From: Apis mellifera
Taxonomy: Eukaryota > Arthropoda > Insecta > Hymenoptera > Apidae
Assembly (NCBI RefSeq): GCF_003254395.2
Contig: NC_037643.1
Coordinates: forward strand, 9,258,963 to 9,322,962
Length of the DNA: 64,000 nt
Direction: 5' to 3'
Shown here: in pieces, positions 27,118-39,130 of the stretch
How the letters are laid out: every line of letters starts with the position of its first letter
Position numbering within the stretch: position 1 is the first letter of the stretch
The notes under the pieces: model-generated
Seen by the model: the letters and a program-made list of their open reading frames with translations, nothing else
Told to the model about the DNA's origin: nothing
The model's database searches: none
Made by a program: the position numbers and the translations under genes

Positions 27118-27342
27118 AGAAAAATACGATAATTAGTCGAAACTCAAAGGAAACACAAACTTCTTCCCGCGAAAGAGACACGTTTACTATAATAATAGAT
27201 CGAATCGTGATTATTGAATTATTATTATTTAGAAAAATACGATAATTAGTCGAAACTCAAAGGAAACACAAACTTCTTCCCCGAAAGAGACACGTTTACT
27301 ATAATAATAGATCGAATCGTGATTATTGAATTATTATTATTT
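27118..27342 (+). repeat. Near-identical tandem duplication, about 113 bp
   Basis: Copy 1 (27118-27230) and copy 2 (27231-27342) begin AGAAAAATACGATAATTAG and end in a GAATTATTATTATTT tract. The one difference seen is CCCGCGAAAG against CCCCGAAAG, which makes the second copy 1 bp shorter. The near identity suggests a recent event or an assembly artefact. Confidence 0.95.
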
Positions 27343-30300
27343 TCATAGAGTGATATGAAAGAAAATTCGCGAGGAGAAAGAATTCGAAGAACAAGATCGG
27401 TGAGGATTGGATTTCTATACTCATACAGAATTGTACGATCTTTCGAGTCGATAATTTCGTCGGATACGTGAAACTCTTAACTCCAACATTTGGGCTCCGC
27501 GTTTACACGAGGAGTCGAAGGGGAGGATTCGTAGTTGGAAGGTGATTTTTCGGGCAAACGGTCGCAACGAGTGAGGAAATGGCGGCACGCTTGATCGAAT
27601 CTTTCCCTCTCCTCCTTCTTCTTTCATCGGCGTATAATGCCGATGATGTTTGGACACACGGACGAAAAGGCTTGGACTTTCCTCCGGCTCGGGGACAAAT
27701 AAACAGTCGTTTATCTCATTGGACCGCGAATAAGCCTGGTCGGCCCGGCTTTTGCCCTTTTTTCCCTATTTTTTTCGCTTGCAACCGTGCATCCCGTTCT
27801 TGCCTCCACGTTCTTTAATCCAATATCCAAAGAAACGAGCCTTTAACTACCAATCCTCCGAGGAATCGTATTTGGAAGTTGACGATGGGATTGGATAGGG
27901 AACCATCTTTGTCCAGATATTTCCCCGTGAATTTTGAAAGAAGATTCTCCTTCTTCTTTTCTTTTTTTTTAAATTTGAAAGGGTTGGAAAATTTTTTCGA
28001 ACGATTCAATCGTAGAATTGGAATGATATTTGATGCTTTGTTCAAATGTTAAATAATTATAAAGCAAGAAACTTTGTTGTGTATATCTCTTCGAATGCAA
28101 GAAACAATTCTGACAGAATAATTTATGGAAAGGAATTGTTTCAATTTGCTTCTATGAAAAATTATTGTCCAATTATTATGAAGAGAAATACAGAATTTTT
28201 AAAAAATTCAATTTCATTTCTCAAATAAAAATATAAATATATTTTGCACTATTTATTTTGGCTTCTAGAATCCAAACAGAATTCCAAATCCTGTTTCAAA
28301 TTATTAATAATATTATTAATGAAAAACCTACCAAGTGACACGAATCAAGAACGATAGAAAAATACTTGTATCTGAAAACTGTAGAGTGACGGTTGTGAAT
28401 AAAACGTGACGGAAAAAAAAAAAAAAAACTGTATTTACGAAGATGATTAATAGGAAGCCCTTTTTCATCGGTCGGTCAGGCGTTCTGTGTTTTACGTGAG
28501 CACGGCACACGCCACGAATCTTGGACACGCTTTCGAGGCACGCGCGCCATATGCTCCCTCTCCTCGATAACTTGCGTGGCAACGATAATTTGCGAAACCA
28601 CTCACGAAAAACGACTCGTCCTCCCATAATCTAATCCAGCCTACAGTTTGAACGGATCCAGAAGAACCGTCGTTGTTGCTCGAAGTCCGTTTTTTGGGAA
28701 CACGAATCTCTTTTCTCTTCTTTTTTTTTTTTTCGAATTGACGAATACGTTAGAATTACGCATTCTCCTGTTAAACTTCTTCACTGTCTCTCCAGAAACT
28801 CGAATTTAAATCTCGAATTCGATTTATCTAATTCATTCTATAATAAAATAAAATGAAACGCGCTATATCTCTTCTTCGACCTAACCTCAAAATAATCACA
28901 CCATATTTTCTACAAATAAATCCAACGTAGGATCGTATTCCCAAGCATCGACAATTGTCTAAAATTCTCTGCGATAAAATTAGAAAAAGAAGAAAGAGGA
29001 CCGCGAAAAACACGAAAAACGAGGGAAAAAAATCCAGAGTGGATTTGAAGAGTCGGTCCGGTTGGATTCGAGAGAGAGAGAGAGAAAGAGGAATATGTAA
29101 AAAAGCATACGCGGAAGCTGTCAGACGTAATCAGCGTCAACGGTGAGTCTCGGTATTGGAAATTCCTCTTTTCCTTTTTTTTTTTTCCCCCCTCCTCCTT
29201 TCCACCCGATAAAAACGCCGCCGGTTTTTCCAGGCGGGGAGAGAAGGGAGGAGAGGGGGAAGGGTCGATTCGAATCGGTGGCCGCGTTTCCACTTTTCTC
29301 CACTTCCTTGTTGCGGTTCGCACGCGGTAACGTTACCCTTGTATCGTGTTACTTTTCGAATCCGCTACGGGGTTACATAAAAAGGTTACGAAAAGTTGGG
29401 CAAAGTTCTCCGTTCTCTTCATCGACTCTCGGACTACGGACGATTCGTATCACGGATTTTTAAGGAAGGATGGTTGGTCGGTCGGTCGGTCGGTCGGTCG
29501 GTGGAAATTTCACGAAAAACCGGGGGCCACCACCTGACGACACCACGTCCGTCGACCCTTCTCGCCTTACTTTGGAATTTTTCTCCAATCGAAAGCGAAC
29601 GCCGTTCCTTCTTTTAACCGTTCGCAGAAACTCGAGCCGTTCCGTGTGACGTAACAATGGCGATTGCTCCTTTTTCTTCTTCTTCTTCTTCTTTTTTTTT
29701 TCCTCTTCTCCGGGGACAAAACTCCTTCCGCCCACAATACGTGCCGATCTCTTATCTCGATTAGGTATACGCATTCGATCCTCGCCCATTATTCCTTGCG
29801 TAAAAAGTTGCGCCTGTGGGATAATAATTTGTGTCAGAAATGTTTTTTCTTTTCTTTTTTTTTTTTTTTGGTTTCTTTCTCGAATCGAAAATTGCGAAAA
29901 TTCGAAATTGTTTTAAGTTTGAATGAAATTTTTACGTACGAAAATAAAATGTTTGTTTGTATCTCGATCGAGATGTGAAAAAGAAGAGGAGGATAAGGAT
30001 TTCTTCCGTAAAGAGATCCAACAATGATCCCCGAGACGACTTCTCTCGTCACTTTTTCCAATCTTTCTCTTTTATTCCCAGCGGGTGTCTCGTCAAAATA
30101 TCGTAAAGACTTTGATTTGGGGTTAAAAAGAAAAAAAAAAGAAAAAAAGAAGGAAAGAAAGGAAAAAACGATCCCCATAAAGTCATCATGGACCGTGGCC
30201 ACCGTCCGAATCGGTGAAAAATTCAAGGTGGCTGCGTCGGGTCGAAGAAAAGGGTAGTAGCAGTAAAACTTTGAAAGAGACATTACGAGCTATCGGTTGT

Positions 30301-32639
30301 TGAAAGTTTCTTGCTTCCTGAAATAAAATCATACGCGTTGCAATGTTCGTTCGAGAAAATTTACTCGAATTGGATAAAATTCAACTATTTTACTACAATT
30401 GAAATTCTATTAATCGAGCAATAAATTTCGTGAAAATAATCAGAGATCAAATTTATTTCTCATATTTACCACTTTTTCCAAAATATCCGATCCATTTATC
30501 CATTTCGATCAAACGATCTTCAAACGCAGAAGCAACGAACGAAACGAGAAATTCATAAATTCGCAAATTCAGCCCGTCCCTGAACTATATTTAAATAAGC
30601 ATTCGAACGATAAACGTGACACGACAGCTACCGCAATTCCATTCTTCCTAGAGACGCTGCCCCGTGTCCGTTTACCCCGGTGCAGCGTTTCCTTTTTTTC
30701 CTTCTTTCTTTCTCCCCCACCCTCCCTCTCCTTTCGTGAAACGCAGCCCGCGCCCTTTGTCTAAAGCATTCGAGCGTGCTCTCCTCCTCGTGAAGGATGG
30801 AGAAGAAGAAAAAAAAAGAAGAAGAGGAAGAGGAGAAGGAGGAGGAAGAAGAAGAGAGAAGGAGGCTGGTCGTCGCTGGCGACGACCAACAAAAGGGCCA
30901 AGGGCAAGAAAAGGAAAATTTATGTATGTACCGTGGCGTAACAGCGCCATCTGCGTGGAATTTCTTCTGGCCCATCAGTTTTTCGGTTTTCCGAAAGATT
31001 TGGGTCAAGCGGACAGTTGCGAGAAACCCAGTCGCCCCTTTTCCCTTCCCGGCCTAAGTTCGCCTAATGATCCCCGATTTCTCGCCGAGTTAAGAGCAAC
31101 CTTTCGAGAAACCAACTCTACCCCGAATTCTACCGCGAATTCGACGTTGTTAACGTACATAATTACATCCATTGCGTATTCTCGACGCTTCGAACCGATT
31201 CGAGATGATAAACGGCTTAGACAAATGAAACGAAGAAATAAGTATATTGTATATTGCTCTTAGAATCTTAGAAAATTTGAGTATACGCTTTTTACGAGAA
31301 CAGAAAGCTGGAAAATCGGTTGAAGTGGATTGTTGGTCAATGAAAAATGGCAGCTTGGAAAAAAGTAGATTATTCTTAAAAGAGAATTTTCGTAGCCTGG
31401 AATAGAATAATTTTTTAGAGAAAAAATTTTCGAGAGCAACATAATTGTGTGTCAATGAACGGGTCAACATTCACGATCTTCCATAGAAATTTCTCAAGGA
31501 ATGAGATGTGAATCGGTGGCATTTGTTCGCGGACGCGTGGAAAATTTGCGTAAAACTGCTATTTTGTTAAAAATTGACCAGGGGAGAAGTAAGATGAAAT
31601 GGGAGAAATAGAGGAGGAGGACAGTTGGCCCATAACGACGATGGAACATTTATCTCGAGTGTCACTTCGCCCAACTTTCACCGGCACAATGTCACTCCGT
31701 TCGTTCCTTTTTTCCGCCCCCGTTCTTCTTGTCCACGTCCAAGTGGTGGCCCTCCAAAATCGTCGTAATGGAGCTTCATTCAAGCGGTGTAGCAATGTCG
31801 TTTGCATTTCTTCTTATTTATCTTCGTAGTTGAACGGGTAAGGCCACTTCTCGGGCCCTTTTGTCATCAATAGATCCGCGATGATGTTGCCGGGGATCAA
31901 AGTGATCAACAATTGTCGTCCACGCTTTGAACGAGAAGAATGGATATCACGTCGAATATATTATTTTTGTCAACGTGTTTACCTCTTCTTTTTCTTCTTC
32001 TTCTTCTTCGTATGAAAATATCTTATAATCGTATTTTCGATCGGTCGGATAATTGAACTTTTTCTAAGAGAAGAATGGGAGAGAAACTTTTATGAAATTT
32101 TAAAATATCTTCCATTTCGTTACTTATTAAATTAATTATTTAATGAATTAAGCATCTTGCGTTATACATTTTTCATTGGTCGGATTAGAATAGAATTTCT
32201 CTGGTATTTTTTAATAGAAAGGTAAAGTTTTTATGAATTTTAAGGATATATATATATCTTCATCTATTTCGTTATTCAATTACGTAAAATTTTTTAAATT
32301 TCCAAATTTATCTATTGTAACTGTCTATTTTTATATACTGTGTATTCGAATTAATATTATTTAAAATATTTTCTTGTAATCGATAAGGAAATAAGATGTA
32401 ATATTTAATATCCGAGGAAATTTATCCATTGGTTGAAATCGAGCTTTGTGGATCGAACATTTCAATTATTATATCTGGTCACGGTGTCACTTTAAAGGAA
32501 CGAATTATCTTCGTCCAATGTCCGCCGGAAAGGATTGCGTTTTACGAAGCCGACGATCTTTGTGGAACGAATTCTTTAACGCGTAACTAACACGAAGCCA
32601 TGTTGCTCGTGATGACTATATAGAGGGTTAACAATGCCA
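27343..32639. other. Non-coding, no gene seen
   Basis: Alternating AT-rich stretches and purine/pyrimidine-rich tracts (29160-29290, 29660-29710, 30650-30890). Long frames on both strands over 30628-31263 come from GAA/GGA repeats. Mixed stretches at 28480-28640 and 32450-32660 are more complex, but nothing specific is recognised. Confidence 0.45.
29476..29502 (+). repeat. (GGTC)6 tetranucleotide repeat
   Basis: Six perfect GGTC units plus GGT. The opposite-strand type of motif (CCGA and CCAA units) appears again near 60320-60345. Confidence 0.93.
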
Positions 32640-34208
32640 TCCAGGTCGCTTCATGAATGTCCACCCATAAATAATTATTAAAAGCTGCGACTAAACTTTG
32701 AAAATAACTACTCCTTTCAGGAAAAAGGAAGAATTACGCTTTGTTCATTTCAATTTTTTTAGCACAATATACATCTTTTTCAAAAAATATTATTAAAATA
32801 ATTATATTCTTCATTTTATAATATAAAATATATTCTTTTTAAATTATATATTGAATACAAAGTTAATTAATCTCATTTTTTTTTTAATTTATGTTATATG
32901 TAATTTATCAATAAAATGATTTAAATAAAAATATGTTAATTTACAAAGTATAATATTGTAAATATAATATTGTTTAATAAGAGGGATGATACCCCTTGAA
33001 CGAGGGGTAGTATTGCTGCATTATCTAGCGGGAAAATTTAGAATTAAAAATGGTGACAGATAGAATTTTACCTTTAGAATAAAATGATAAATAATTGTGA
33101 AACGATGAAATTCTATTATTATTTTTATCATTTTTAATTTTATCGATTATCATAAAGTAAAATTATGATATTAGCAGTAGTTGGTATAGTTGGTATAAAA
33201 AAAAAACTATTTTATCATTATTATGGACAGATGGAAAGTTGCTGCAATATCAATATATATTATCTGCAAATAATAAGTACGCATATTTTTTTACAAAAGA
33301 TAAATTAGTTTATTTTTTAAAAGTTTTATTAAAATTAATTTATAGCGATAAATCAAATTTCTATAAAATATTTTAATTATTCGGACTAATATAAGTAAAC
33401 ATAAACAACATGGTGCATAAATATGTGTATAAAATATCAACATAAAATATCAACAAAAATAAATTTATAAATATATCCAGAAAAAATCTGTTATCACTTC
33501 AGTTTTGATTATTTAAAGAAGCGGAGATAAATTCTTTTTTTATATCTTTTTTTTACTGTTTATTTCTGCTTTTAAAATAATATCTTTAGTATTCCAGAGA
33601 TGGCGTTTATGATCAGTTCTTATATCTTTATGTCTTTCTAAATTTGAGGCTCTTGTTCCTTATATTCCTAGCTACTATTTATAAGAAATTTATGAAACAA
33701 GCCAAACTATAAAAGACATAATAAATAATATTTTGTATAATATTTTTTTTTATAAAAAACAACAAATCTGTTTTATGATTTCTATTATGTATCTAAAGTT
33801 GATAATAAAGGCAAAATTCTTAGTTACCTTTTTTACCATCATCTCTTCCTTGTTCGGTATTAGGATCAAGTTTTCTACAATAGATGTCACTCTAATACCA
33901 TTTAACCATCTCGACAGTTCATTTTTACATTAAATCACAATACATCATAGGATATCTGTAATCTACGTATAAGAACAATTTCATATTATTAAAATTTATT
34001 TTTTAAATTATTTTTTAAAGATAAAACAAATTACTCGAAATTTTTTTTCTGTACACGAGTATTCTTTGTAAGTTTACGCACACTTTATTGTTACCGTTCA
34101 ATCAAAAGAATAAGCCGAAAATAACCTTTCAAATAATCTTATTACACAACAGCTATCTTTATTCGCTTTTAATCCTTAATCTTTACAAAGGATCTCCACT
34201 CTTTCATC
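32640..34208 (+). other. AT-rich upstream flank of the HCN-like gene
   Basis: This stretch is strongly AT-rich with long A and T runs and no coding signal. It should hold the promoter and any 5' UTR of the channel gene, but no convincing TATA box, initiator or upstream exon could be picked out. An in-frame TAA at 34170-34172 closes the frame above the start ATG. Confidence 0.4.
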
Positions 34209-36352
34209 ATGATGCTTCACGCGGAACACGAATGCGAAATAGCCGAAGAGGAAAATGACATACTGTTTCTTCCCGGTAGAGGTATATTTCAAAGAGTGAG
34301 AGACATTTTACGTCTCTCATTGTTACCCTCACGGAAGAATCCAGCCGCTTTTTATTTTTTGCGAAGCAGTGCTGCCATAGTTCAGGAAAAACGTCGTCAA
34401 TGGCGAAGTTATCCGAATGTCATTCATCCATTTAGCTTATTCAGGTACACAATACAAGCCAACAATATAAGATACAATGTTATCATCATCATGCCATTTC
34501 AAATATCCATTTAGAAAAAATCCTATCTCTTCTCTTTTCACATTTATTAATTTTTAAATCGAAAATTTGTAGAAATTAATCATTGCCAACAAGATTTCGA
34601 GATATTAATTTAATTCCAAATAATATTCCTTTCATATTTAATAATCATATATTATACAAATTCTTTTTTATAAAATACACACACATATGTGTATATATAT
34701 GAATGCAAAGGATAAATCGTTTTTCAATAATTGTTCGCGCATCCGGACACGCGCATTATGCTTTGGATCGTTATTACAGGCACATTTGGGACATATCGAT
34801 GATAATCATAATATCCCTTGTACTGATCATCATCCCCTATCAGGCTTCCATTGGAATAAGGGAAAAGAAAACGGCTTCGGTCGTTATTAAGAACATTCTG
34901 TTGTTAATCTGTTGCTGCGACATAATAGTGAATCTTAGAACAGGGTAAATATCTTAATTAAAATGTACGATTTTATAACAAATTTTAATAATCGATCGTT
35001 ATTTTTTTTTTTTTAATTCATTTAAGACCGTCAATGCTTAATCCGAAAAAAAACTTGGATCCTCGAGTAAAATAAGATTTTTGTTTTTTTTTTAAATTCC
35101 TAATCCACCGATTTTAATCGTTCAAATACATTATCTTCGATCCAAAATCGCAAATTTACCCTTCAGGTATTTCGACAAAGACGTGCATTCGACGGAGTTG
35201 AATCCAAGGAAGATAGTCGACAATTATCTAAAGCATGGCACATTTATCGTGGATTTCATCGGATCCTTTCCAACCGATATCTTGTATTTAGCCGCGCTAG
35301 AGTTATCAGTAGCCCGGAAATGGACATCCCTGTTATGCATCTTCCGCGTTTTCTCCCTCGCCAATTACATCGAGAAGATAACCTCCCTCTACAGCATACC
35401 GTTGATCGTCAAAATGTTGTTCGTGTTAACGTTCTGGCTCCTGCTGTTCTTCCACTGGCAAACTTGCGTCCAATGGTTGATACCGTTAATAAGTAAATCG
35501 CTGTACGATCTGGAACGTCCCGTCAACACGTCGTGGATCGAGGTGGCGAAGTTGTGGGACGTATCGAGGAGCGAGCAATACCTGCGCAGTTTAAAGCGTG
35601 CCATAAGCACCTTCATGAGAGTCGGCCTGATTTACGTCCACCTGGATAACGCGGGTGAAGTCTATCTGGTCATATTGATCCGTATATTGGGCATGATCGT
35701 CCCCTGGTTCATAGTCACGTGCGTGTTGAACTTCCTCAAGGGGGAGTACAGTTGCCGTTTGAGGTACCAGTCGACCGTTGCCCAATTGAAACACTTCATG
35801 AGGCACAAGCAATTGCCGTATCCAACCCAGAAACGGATCATCCAGTACTACGAGTTCCGTTTCCAATATCGATTCTTCCGCGAGTCCGAGATTATAAACA
35901 CGATATCGACCCAGATGCGTTACGAGATAAGGATGCACACGTGCCGGAAACTGGTCGAGAACGTGACGTTCTTCAACAATTTGCCGTTGACGTTGCTCGG
36001 CCAGATCGTCGCCCTGTTGAAGTTCGAGATATACTTGACCAACGACGTGATCGTGAGGGTTAATCAGCCGGGCGATTGCATGTACTTCATAGCCTCGGGC
36101 ACGGTGGGCATCTACACGGACTCGGGCAAGGAGGTGTGCCATTTGGACGACGGGGCTCACTTCGGCGAGGTCGCCCTCGTCATGCCCAACGAGCTGAGGG
36201 TCGCAAGCGTGATCGCTGTCGAGATATGCGAGTTGTACCGGTTGAATCGCGCCGATTTCATGAGGACCATACATCCCTACCCTATGCTGTGGGAGAGGAT
36301 CAAGAAGATCGCGATCGAGAGGCACGAGAAAACGATGATACTCACTAAATAG
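34209..36352 (+). CDS. Divergent HCN-type cyclic nucleotide-gated channel, 3 coding exons
   Basis: Coding exons 34209-34444, 34780-34944 and 35167-36352 join in frame (1587 nt, 528 residues, stop TAG). Seen: an HCN-type N-terminal region (about 20-79) ending H-P-F-S-L-F-R, as in HCN H-P-Y-S-D-F-R; S1 about 82-105; S2 about 113-133 (D126, then N-L-R-T-G); S3 about 158-179 (D163, D171); S4 about 180-202; S5 about 212-240 with H-W-x-x-C-x-Q-W; an N-T-S sequon at N254 where HCN channels carry their glycan; pore helix about 270-284; S6 about 296-322; C-linker about 323-409; cyclic-nucleotide-binding domain about 411-520 with F-G-E (466-468) and R478. Family role: plasma-membrane cation channels opened by hyperpolarization and tuned by cAMP. 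Oddities: the filter position reads R-V-G-L-I (285-289) instead of C-I-G-Y-G, and S4 keeps few basic residues. The first ATG follows an in-frame stop at 34170. Family assignment is strong; ion selectivity and gating cannot be inferred. CNG channels are less likely because the N-terminal and S5 signatures are HCN-like. Confidence 0.9.
34445..34779 (+). other. Intron 1 of the HCN-like gene
   Basis: The donor reads TTCAG|GTACAC and the acceptor TTATTACAG|GCAC, a phase-2 intron splitting the Arg codon at residue 79. This acceptor was chosen because it joins H-P-F-S-L-F-R directly to H-I-W-D-I-S-M, matching the HCN junction into S1 without a gap. A second in-frame acceptor, AAAG|GATAAA, lies at 34709-34710; using it would insert 23 residues between the two motifs. 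Confidence 0.8.
34945..35166 (+). other. Intron 2 of the HCN-like gene
   Basis: The donor is GG|GTAAAT and the acceptor CCCTTCAG|GTAT after an AT-rich, pyrimidine-containing tract. It splits the Gly codon of N-L-R-T-G just after S2 and resumes with Y-F-D-K. Retaining the intron would stop translation at once (TAA at 34946-34948), so splicing is needed for a channel. Confidence 0.85.
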
Positions 36353-36640
36353 TTGATTTTATAGGAGAAATATTTTTATTGTCGAGTGATTGATCGGAAT
36401 CGTTGTTGGAATAATTTGTTTTACTTGATATATTTAATGGAGAGAATTTATATAGATTTTCGAATTAGATTAGATTCGTATGTAGTTATTTAATGATAAG
36501 TTGCATAATTTGTTAATTGTAAGATGATTTTCGGTAATTTCTCTTTGTAATTTGATTAATTACTCGTGTATATTATTAGGATATTATTATTGTGAAAATG
36601 GATGGATGTAAATCTAAATAAACCGTTTAAATACAACGAT
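36353..36640 (+). terminator. 3' UTR and polyadenylation signal of the HCN-like gene
   Basis: A canonical AATAAA lies at 36617-36622, about 265 nt after the stop codon, in AT-rich sequence. It is the first canonical hexamer seen after the stop, so the mRNA probably ends within about 30 nt of it. The cleavage site cannot be placed from sequence alone. Confidence 0.6.
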
Positions 36641-37425
36641 GTTAATTTTCCTATGGCGATATTACGTGAAATTAAAATTATCATTTCACGAAGTCCGCAC
36701 ATTTTTCTTTTCTACGAGATTAACGTCAGAATTATTAAACGGTTAAACAGTTATTTCCTTCTTTAATCTTTTAATCGACCTCTCAAGTTTGCCTAGAATA
36801 ATTTAACTTCTCTGAGAATCCTAGTTTCTAATTTGCGCTCGTATCAGCGTTCTAAATTCAAGTTCGAAATCGATCCTTGCCAATTTTTCTAAATCCATCA
36901 TCATTAAAAAATTAACTGGCCCAGAAAGAATCAACATGTCCCATTATACATTGAAATTATTACTCTAAAATCAAAAAATTCTAAAATAATAAGAAAATAA
37001 TTCAAGGCAGAAAGACAATCACTTTCCTATCTAACGTTCCTTTCGCTCCATTTCTCGTGAATCAAAGGTTTAAATTTAAAATTTTATTTCTCGTATAAAA
37101 ATATATATTCAAATTATTAATGATTGAATTAGTAAGAAAAAATATAAAGTTTATTATTTTTTTGTTAATGAATTGTTCCATAAATTGTCTTTTAATCGAA
37201 CAATCGAATGAATTAATTTAACTAAACATAATTATAAAATTTAAATAAAATTCTAATATAATTAATTACGGGACAAGAAGATAAAAGAGACCCTTCAATT
37301 TGAATTACTGATATAAATAAATAAATAAACATACGATAAATTAAAAAAAAATTTCATCTCGAATTATAACTTTGACGATATAAATAAAGAATCCACAATG
37401 GGGTGTAACTCTCTTTATATAAACT
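36641..37425. other. AT-rich spacer after the channel gene, nothing seen
   Basis: AT-rich DNA with poly-A and poly-T runs and no recognisable frame or RNA. Confidence 0.5.
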
Positions 37426-39130
37426 CGATATATCACGGGTATCGATATATCGTTGCCATAATTCGAGGCCAACCTCCCCCTCCCCCGGACGGAACCCCCG
37501 TTATATAATCGAGAGTCCGAGCGAATCGTTAATGAACGGGCGGGGATAATGGCCGGGAAATTGTTAAAGGCGCATCGCGTCTCGAGCGAGCATCGACTGC
37601 GATAACTGTTCCTCTCGGGGGCTTGGCATTAGCGCTGAAGATTTATTGGCGCAATTGCGACCATTTTTGCGCGGCGTAACAGTAGGCTAGGTGAGGGAGG
37701 GGAGTTGCAATTTTCAACGAGGGGAAGGGTTACCTCGAACGAACATGGTTTCGATGGATCGAAACTCGAATCTCGATCGATTTGGAGAATAATAAAAAAG
37801 GATAAAGGATAAATGAAGAAAATTTTTCTTGATATTTTTTGTAATTGTATATATATATATATTTTTAAATTGATCGAGGGATTAAACGAAGCAGAGGATT
37901 GTTACGATCATTCGATAAATTTAATCTTTTTGTGCTGCGTTTAAGTTTAAGCTTCGCGTATTCTTGTATCCGTCCGCTTGATCAACGCGACGCGCAAAAG
38001 TCAAGAACCAACCACGCCCACCAACCGTTAATTCTAAATTCTCACGAAACGTATCTACGCCAGGCATTATCATTAAATGATCGACTATACATATATATAT
38101 GTATATGTATATACACTCATCGAGTTTACTTTTCTCGGATAAAGTACCGTACAATATTTTACACCGGTTTACCGATTATCGGATTTATAACCGCGTATAA
38201 AGTTAAATCGATGCGTGAGATACGCGTTGTTCGCGAGGCTGCGTATATCTGAATAACATTTATAAGCCTCGGAAAGATTGTTCCGATCGTAGGAGAAGGC
38301 GAATTTTTATTTACCAGTCACATTCCAGGACAATAGGCTCATTAAACAGCGGAGAACGAGTTCTGTTCAGGCGCGAGAACTGCCTGACCACTTTGTCTTG
38401 AAAAATTTTCCGCGAAACAAGTGTTATTTATACATAGTGTATAAAAAATTAGGATAACCGATATCAATTTTACTTGCCGCCTCCTTTCCTTTTCTGCTTT
38501 CTTCTAAAAGAAATATTCTAAAATATTCTCCACAAATTAACTCTCAACATTCACTTCGAATACCAACCTTAAACCTTCCTCTTATAATTTGCTACCAACC
38601 GCTTATTCGAATCATTTAACCTTCTTTCTCGTCTCGAAACAATGCTCGTCAACCGCGGAACGAATCAAACACGTGATTAAACAGGATCGACGGATCGTTC
38701 AACTTGATTCATGGATGAAGTCATTCCATGATGAGACTCGTTCGACTAGATCCGGGCCCAGGTTGTTATAAGGTTGATTGTCCGTCGCGCGTCCTCCGTG
38801 TATATTACATAGAGAATGCACCGGCCGCGAGGAGAGAAAACGGATCTGATTTACTTCACGACGCCCTCCTCTCCCCCCGTTGTGCTTATCTGGCGAGATT
38901 CGCGCGTCGAGTTATCCAGCGGGCGACCGACCGGTTCCCCAACCTCGGCTATCTACGCGCTGCGATCCAACGATAGCCCGCAAGCCCGTTATTAATGAAT
39001 ACGGTTTTCACTGGGGGAATCCGGGGGTCGTTTTGTTCCTCCTCGTCGCGTAACGAGATTTCGTGGCGCGCGGGAATCGCAGCCCTCTTTCGTCGCGCGC
39101 GAAAACAATTCGACGAACAATTTAAAATCG
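37426..39130. promoter_or_regulatory. Group of high-complexity islands downstream of the channel gene
   Basis: Three GC-richer, non-repetitive stretches (about 37430-37760, 38160-38400 and 38690-39130) are separated by AT-rich DNA and a TA-rich repeat at 38084-38115. Features include GATATATC motifs near 37420-37460, a CATTCCA motif near 38320 (a TEAD/Scalloped-type core) and TCAGGC/GCCTGA inverted arms near 38370-38390. No protein frame fits. A regulatory role is inferred only from complexity and composition. Confidence 0.25.

Noticed and set aside
29476..29502. GGTC repeat as telomere-like DNA
   Set aside because: The insect telomere unit is TTAGG; this is a plain tetranucleotide microsatellite.
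30628..31263. Long frames on both strands
   Set aside because: Driven by GAA/GGA tracts and low in complexity.
32880..34080. Possible transposon remnant in the AT-rich upstream flank
   Set aside because: No terminal inverted repeats, target duplication or transposase-like frame could be seen.
35591..36325. 244-codon minus-strand frame and two plus-strand frames (35719-36063, 36076-36348) over exon 3
   Set aside because: They overlap the channel coding sequence in other frames, have no domain content, and are explained by its GC-rich codon pattern.
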